A stretch of 64,000 nucleotides of DNA from NCBI RefSeq assembly GCF_002803085.1, contig NZ_NNBJ01000005.1, forward strand, positions 124,001 to 188,000, read 5' to 3'. The notes below the pieces were generated by a model. It was given only the letters and a program-made list of their open reading frames with translations. It was not told the origin of the DNA and made no database searches. Source of the stretch: Streptomyces sp. CB01201 (GTDB lineage: Bacteria > Actinomycetota > Actinomycetes > Streptomycetales > Streptomycetaceae). The translations under genes were made by a program, and so were the position numbers. This document shows, one piece after another, positions 60,199 through 64,000 of the stretch. Within the stretch, counting starts at the first letter, position 1; the number at the start of each line of letters is the position of its first letter.

Positions 60199-61863
60199 AT
60201 GGCACCCAGTCCCAGCCCCGCACCCAGCCCCAGCCCCAGCCCCGCACCGGCTTCCCGCCCCGCACCCGGTACCACTCGGACACCTGGCAGCGGCCCCGCA
60301 CCTGGCAGCGGCCCCGCCGGGAAGTCCGCCCCCCTCGTTCTCAAGCCCGGCACCGCCTGGTCCGACGCCTGGGGGCGCAGTCGGGCCGTCGCCCCCGAGG
60401 CCTTCCGGGACGACCGTGTCCTGAACCTCTGGGCCGGCCAGTGGCACACCGACGGCCGGGCACTCGCCGCCTCATCCCCGGTCGACGGCACCCCCATCGC
60501 GGGCCCGCCCCGCCTCGACGGGCCCGCCGCCGGGCAGGCAGTACGCGCCTCGCTCGATCAGCACCGGGCCTGGCGCCACGTGGCGCTCGCCGAGCGCCGG
60601 GCCCGCGTGGGCGCCACCCTCGACGCCCTGGCCGAACACCGCGAGCTGCTCGCCCTCCTTCTCGTCTGGGAGATAGGCAAGCCCTGGCGCCTCGCCCAGG
60701 CGGACGTGGACCGGGCGATCGACGGCGTCCGCTGGTACGCCGACAGCATCGACACGATGCTGGACGGCCGCACCCCGCTCCCCGGCCCGGTGTCGAACAT
60801 CGCGAGCTGGAACTACCCGATGTCGGTCCTGGTCCACGCGATGCTGGTGCAGGCGCTCGCAGGCAACGCCGTCATCGCGAAGGCCCCGACCGACGGCGGC
60901 GTCGCCTGCCTCACCCTGGCGGCCGCCCTGGCCGTGCGCGAGGGAATCCCGATCACGCTGGTCAGCGGCAGCGGGGGAGAGCTGTCCGAAGCCCTGGTGC
61001 GCTCCCCGGAGATCGGCTGCGTCTCCTTCGTCGGCGGCCGGGACACGGGCGCCCGGATCGCCACCGCCGTCGCCGACCTCGGCAAGCGGCACATCCTGGA
61101 ACAGGAGGGCCTGAACACCTGGGGCATCTGGAACTTCAGCGACTGGGACGCCCTCGCCGCAGTCGTCCCCAAGCTCTTCGACTACGGCAAGCAGCGCTGC
61201 ACCGCCTACCCCCGGTTCGTGGTCCAGCGCTCCCTGTTCGACCAGTTCCTCGCCGCCTACCTGCCGGCCGTACGCTCCGTGAGCCTCGGCCATCCCCTGG
61301 CCGTCGAGCACCCCGAACAGGCCCTGCCCGCACTGGACTTCGGGCCGCTCATCAACGCGGCGAAGGCCAAGGAGCTCGGCGACCAGGTGGCCGAGGCCAT
61401 CGACCGGGGCGCCGTCCCGCTGCACCGCGCGACCCTGGCCGACGGCCGCTTCCTGCCAGGCCAGGACACCGGCGCCTATCTGCCGCCGGTCACCCTCCTG
61501 AACCCGCCGCCGTCCTCGCCGCTCTTCCACGCGGAGCCATTCGGCCCGGTCGACACCATCGTGCTGGTCGACACGGAGGCGGAGCTGCTCGCCGCGATGA
61601 ACGCCTCCAACGGCGCGTTGGTCGCCACTCTGTCGACCGACGACCCGGAGACGTACGACCGCCTGGCTCCGCACATCCGGGCGTTCAAGGTCGGAAGGGG
61701 CAAGCCCCGCTCGCGCGGCGACCGCGAGGAGCTGTTCGGCGGCTTCGGCGCGTCGTGGCGCGGAGCGTTCGTCGGGGGCGAGCTGCTCGTGCGGGCCGTG
61801 ACCGAGGGCCCGGCCGGTGAGCGCGCTCCCAGCAACTTCCCGGCGTACCAGCTGATCCCGTAG
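60199..61863 (+). CDS. Aldehyde dehydrogenase family protein
   Basis: A 554-aa NAD(P)-dependent aldehyde dehydrogenase. Residues 1-45 are disordered Pro/Ser/Ala repeats (PSPSPAPSPSPSPAPAS). The catalytic core has NIASWNYPMSV (Asn204), NAVIAKAPTDGG (Lys228), ILEQEGLN (Glu) and the nucleophile in YGKQRCTAYPRF (Cys334), and ends with EPFGPVDTIVLVD. The substrate is unknown. GGAG precedes the ATG by about 8 nt. The GntR regulator upstream may control it. Confidence 0.87.
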   Translation: MAPSPSPAPSPSPSPAPASRPAPGTTRTPGSGPAPGSGPAGKSAPLVLKPGTAWSDAWGRSRAVAPEAFRDDRVLNLWAGQWHTDGRALAASSPVDGTPIAGPPRLDGPAAGQAVRASLDQHRAWRHVALAERRARVGATLDALAEHRELLALLLVWEIGKPWRLAQADVDRAIDGVRWYADSIDTMLDGRTPLPGPVSNIASWNYPMSVLVHAMLVQALAGNAVIAKAPTDGGVACLTLAAALAVREGIPITLVSGSGGELSEALVRSPEIGCVSFVGGRDTGARIATAVADLGKRHILEQEGLNTWGIWNFSDWDALAAVVPKLFDYGKQRCTAYPRFVVQRSLFDQFLAAYLPAVRSVSLGHPLAVEHPEQALPALDFGPLINAAKAKELGDQVAEAIDRGAVPLHRATLADGRFLPGQDTGAYLPPVTLLNPPPSSPLFHAEPFGPVDTIVLVDTEAELLAAMNASNGALVATLSTDDPETYDRLAPHIRAFKVGRGKPRSRGDREELFGGFGASWRGAFVGGELLVRAVTEGPAGERAPSNFPAYQLIP

Positions 61864-61912
61864 AACACCGGGCCCCCGCGCCGGCCTCCCGCGCTGTGCC
61901 CCCCCCCGCACA

Positions 61913-61966
61913 GAGCCGGGCCCCCGCATCGAGCCGGGCCCCCGCATCGAGCCGGGCCCCCGCGCC
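61913..61966. repeat. 18-bp tandem repeat, three copies
   Basis: GAGCCGGGCCCCCGCATC at 61913, 61931 and (diverged at the end) 61949, followed by a looser repeat of ACTCAGGGCCCC, between convergent aldehyde dehydrogenase and DUF2254 genes. Confidence 0.88.
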
Positions 61967-62049
61967 GAGCCCCAACGTCGGGCCCAGGACTCAGGGGCCC
62001 CGCGACTCCGGGACTCAGGGCCCCACGACTCCGGACCGGCATGGCGATC

Positions 62050-63453
62050 TCACCCGATGCCCTGCCGGTCCGGTTCCAGGGCGAAGCCCCGCTCGGCCTC
62101 CGGGACCGCGAGCATGACGGCCTGTGCGAGCAACTCCCGCTGCCGCAACAGCGGTTGGCGCCTTTCTCCGGGCGCGATCCGGAGCAGATCGTCGAGGCCC
62201 GCCATGATGCGACGGGTGACCTGCGGGCTGCCGACCGCGCAGAGCCGGATTTCGGCGAAGGCGAGATCGACGAGGTCGGCCCAACTCGGCACATCCTGCA
62301 CCAGCCTGATCTCGCCCTTGCCGTCCGGATGGCCGACGGCGCCGAGCGGCCGGTTGGCCAGCACCGTGAGCAGCTGGACGATCCGGTCGAGGCAGAGCAC
62401 GGCGGTGGTCGGGTCGTTGATGGCGTGGGACAGCGCCCGCAGAGCGATGTCGCAGAGCTGGCGCAGCCCGAACGCCAGGTCCTGGTGGAACGTACGCTCC
62501 ACGCCGACCATCACCGTGTAGCGCAGCGCGCTCCGGGTCGGCCCGTCGCCCTGCCCGCTCCCGTGCACCGAGAGCAGCGGCGTACCCGGCACCACGAAGT
62601 CCCCGATGCGGGGGAGCAGTCGGAGCACCACGCCCTGAGCCTTGGCGGCGCGCACGAGCCGGGCGATGTTGACGTCCCGCAGCACCCCGGACTGCCCGAC
62701 GTAACCGATGCGCCCGCGCTCCGGACCCACCAGCGCCTCGTCGAAGTCGCCCCGCGGCATCCGGTCCAGGACCCGCAGGCACTCACCCGTGATCCGGTCG
62801 ACGACGTGTCCGACGCGCATGAGCCGCAGCGTCGAGTTCACGTACGCGATGAACAGGAAGAGGCTCAGCGCGACCATCAGCAGCGTGAGGACGCTCTGCA
62901 CGATGGGCACGGTGGTCACGTGCCGCGCCTCGGCCTCGCTCTCGAACGAGGTGAGGACGAGCAGCGACAGCGTGAACGTGGACAGGAAGACCGCGAAGGT
63001 CAGCTTGGTGATGCGGGACCGGACGAAGATCCGCACCACGCGCGGGCTGAACTGGCCGCTCGCCATCTGCACGGCGACCAGCGAGATGCTGAACACCACA
63101 CCGATGAAGGTCATCATCGCCGAGCTGACCGTGCTGACCACGGGCTTGATGTCATTGACGATCCGGATGAGTTCGTCGATCTCGGCGAGGTTCTGATGCT
63201 CCTGGAGCAGCCGGACGATGGCCGCGTCGAGTGCGGACGCGCCGGTCCACAGCACGAAGATCAGCACCATGGCGGCGGTGGGCGCGAACCAGAAGGTGTC
63301 GCGCAGGTGCTCGCGCAGCGGCGAGAGCGCGCGCGGCCGCCGGTACCCCTTGCCCCTGCGGGCGCGGGCGCCCTCGCCGCCGCCCTCGCTCGCGCCGCCG
63401 TCCCTGCCGCCGCCATCGGCGTCGCTGTTGCCCTCGCCCTTGCTGTTGCTCAC
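62050..63453 (-). CDS. DUF2254 membrane protein
   Basis: A 467-aa protein. After a disordered Gly/Arg-rich start come about four transmembrane segments (FWFAPTAAMVLIFVLWTGAS, MMTFIGVVFSISLVAVQMAS, LTFAVFLSTFTLSLLVLTSF, VLTLLMVALSLFLFIAYVNS) and a soluble domain of about 230 residues with HQDLAFGLRQLCDIALRALS and AINDPTTAVLCLDRIVQLL, the DUF2254 signature. Function unknown; possibly a channel-like or sensory protein. Confidence 0.85.
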   Translation of the reverse strand: MSNSKGEGNSDADGGGRDGGASEGGGEGARARRGKGYRRPRALSPLREHLRDTFWFAPTAAMVLIFVLWTGASALDAAIVRLLQEHQNLAEIDELIRIVNDIKPVVSTVSSAMMTFIGVVFSISLVAVQMASGQFSPRVVRIFVRSRITKLTFAVFLSTFTLSLLVLTSFESEAEARHVTTVPIVQSVLTLLMVALSLFLFIAYVNSTLRLMRVGHVVDRITGECLRVLDRMPRGDFDEALVGPERGRIGYVGQSGVLRDVNIARLVRAAKAQGVVLRLLPRIGDFVVPGTPLLSVHGSGQGDGPTRSALRYTVMVGVERTFHQDLAFGLRQLCDIALRALSHAINDPTTAVLCLDRIVQLLTVLANRPLGAVGHPDGKGEIRLVQDVPSWADLVDLAFAEIRLCAVGSPQVTRRIMAGLDDLLRIAPGERRQPLLRQRELLAQAVMLAVPEAERGFALEPDRQGIG

Positions 63454-63649
63454 CCGGCGAGGCTAGGCGTGCGTCGCGAGGCGGAGGCCGCCACGCCACC
63501 CAGTGGTCCCACAGACGTACACACATTGGTCCTCACGGAGTACGAATCGGTACATCCGCGCCGGAAGAATGGAAGACAACGAACACGACGCACTCGACTG
63601 ATCACCTGATCACCCCACCCTCGCCCGAGCAGAACCAGGAGCGATCGCC

Positions 63650-64000
63650 ATGCCTCCGAAGCGCACTCCCCGCCGGCCCCGGACCATCGTCATCACGGTC
63701 GTGTCGGTCCTGGTGGCCCTGGGATTCGCGGCGGTCGTGGCCGTACCGGCGGCGAAGGACTGGTACCAGAACCGCCACGACGAGGCCGCCTCCTACCGCT
63801 CGGGCCAGGAGGCGAAGGGCGACCGGGCCTCCGTGCCCCGCTGGCTGCCGGACGGGGCCAAGCGCATCGAGTACGCGATGAAGACCACCGGCGGCGACCG
63901 CCTCATCAAGGCCACGCTGCCCTCGCCCGCCCTTCCCGCCACCTGCACGCCCCACAAGCCGGACACGGCACCGCGCCCCCCGGCCATCAGGTCGACCTGG
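63650..64000 (+). CDS. Membrane-anchored hypothetical protein (partial, 3' end beyond window)
   Basis: The frame stays open to the end of the window (117 codons seen). A basic N-terminus (PPKRTPRRPRTIVITVVS) leads into one transmembrane helix (TVVSVLVALGFAAVVAVPAA) and an extracytoplasmic region (RASVPRWLPDGAKRIEYAMK) with one Cys in TCTPHKP. It fits small actinobacterial envelope proteins of unknown function. AGGAG lies 8 nt before the ATG. Confidence 0.7.
   Translation, partial: MPPKRTPRRPRTIVITVVSVLVALGFAAVVAVPAAKDWYQNRHDEAASYRSGQEAKGDRASVPRWLPDGAKRIEYAMKTTGGDRLIKATLPSPALPATCTPHKPDTAPRPPAIRSTW

Overview
The window is high-GC actinobacterial chromosome, most likely Streptomyces. Codons end overwhelmingly in G or C, starts are often GTG or TTG behind strong purine-rich ribosome sites, and the gene content is typical: a gas-vesicle operon, a SigB-type sigma factor, streptogrisin-like and sedolisin proteases, GH6 and GH18 glycosidases, and many TetR, LysR, GntR, XRE and ArsR regulators. 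No rRNA, tRNA, CRISPR array, integrase or complete insertion sequence was seen. The left edge cuts gvpF and the right edge cuts a small membrane-protein gene.

Layout. 1-2254 is a translationally coupled gvpF-G-J-L-S-K operon. 2304-6253 holds a PAP2/diacylglycerol-kinase fusion, a sigma factor with a long basic tail, a small GAF-like gene and a broken GAF-ANTAR gene. 6394-16364 carries an aminotransferase-fold protein, two metallo-beta-lactamase-fold proteins, a DedA protein, a protein with a collagen-like start, a holin-phosphatase fusion, an amino-acid permease and a DUF2993 protein. 16540-25968 has small conserved actinobacterial genes, a GH6 glycosidase, acetyltransferases, a GGCT-like protein, an XRE regulator, a GT87 membrane glycosyltransferase, a glyoxalase-like protein and a sulfite-oxidase-like molybdoenzyme with its membrane partner. 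26151-29696 is a TrmB-type regulator facing a sedolisin. 29821-34371 is a glycosyltransferase / DUF2064 / methyltransferase operon divergent from a two-component system. 34642-37883 is an ArsR-FtsX permease pair with no ATPase nearby.

37922-46157 holds an epimerase, a pterin dehydratase, a streptogrisin-like protease, a histidine-phosphatase lipoprotein, a second sedolisin, an aldo/keto reductase and a chitinase whose promoter carries a DasR-type site. 46418-53436 has an MDR oxidoreductase facing a TetR regulator, an acyl-CoA ligase, and a LysR regulator facing a bile-acid/sodium-symporter-family transporter. 53729-64000 has an isochorismatase-fold protein, a thioredoxin-like ferredoxin, fdhD beside a decayed formate-dehydrogenase fragment, a FabH-like ketosynthase, a GntR regulator, an aldehyde dehydrogenase and a DUF2254 membrane protein.

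The most unusual content is non-coding. A 12-bp palindrome centred on AGCGCT (GAGAGCGCTCTC and GGGAGCGCTCCC variants) recurs across the window. Six copies sit in one intergenic region and four of these are phased at exactly 28 bp. A second, unrelated array, also of 28-bp period, lies directly upstream of the symporter gene. Many other minisatellites occur. Those inside confident genes have unit lengths divisible by three, and most of those outside do not. Two decayed genes, GAF-ANTAR and formate dehydrogenase, are recognisable only by joining reading frames.
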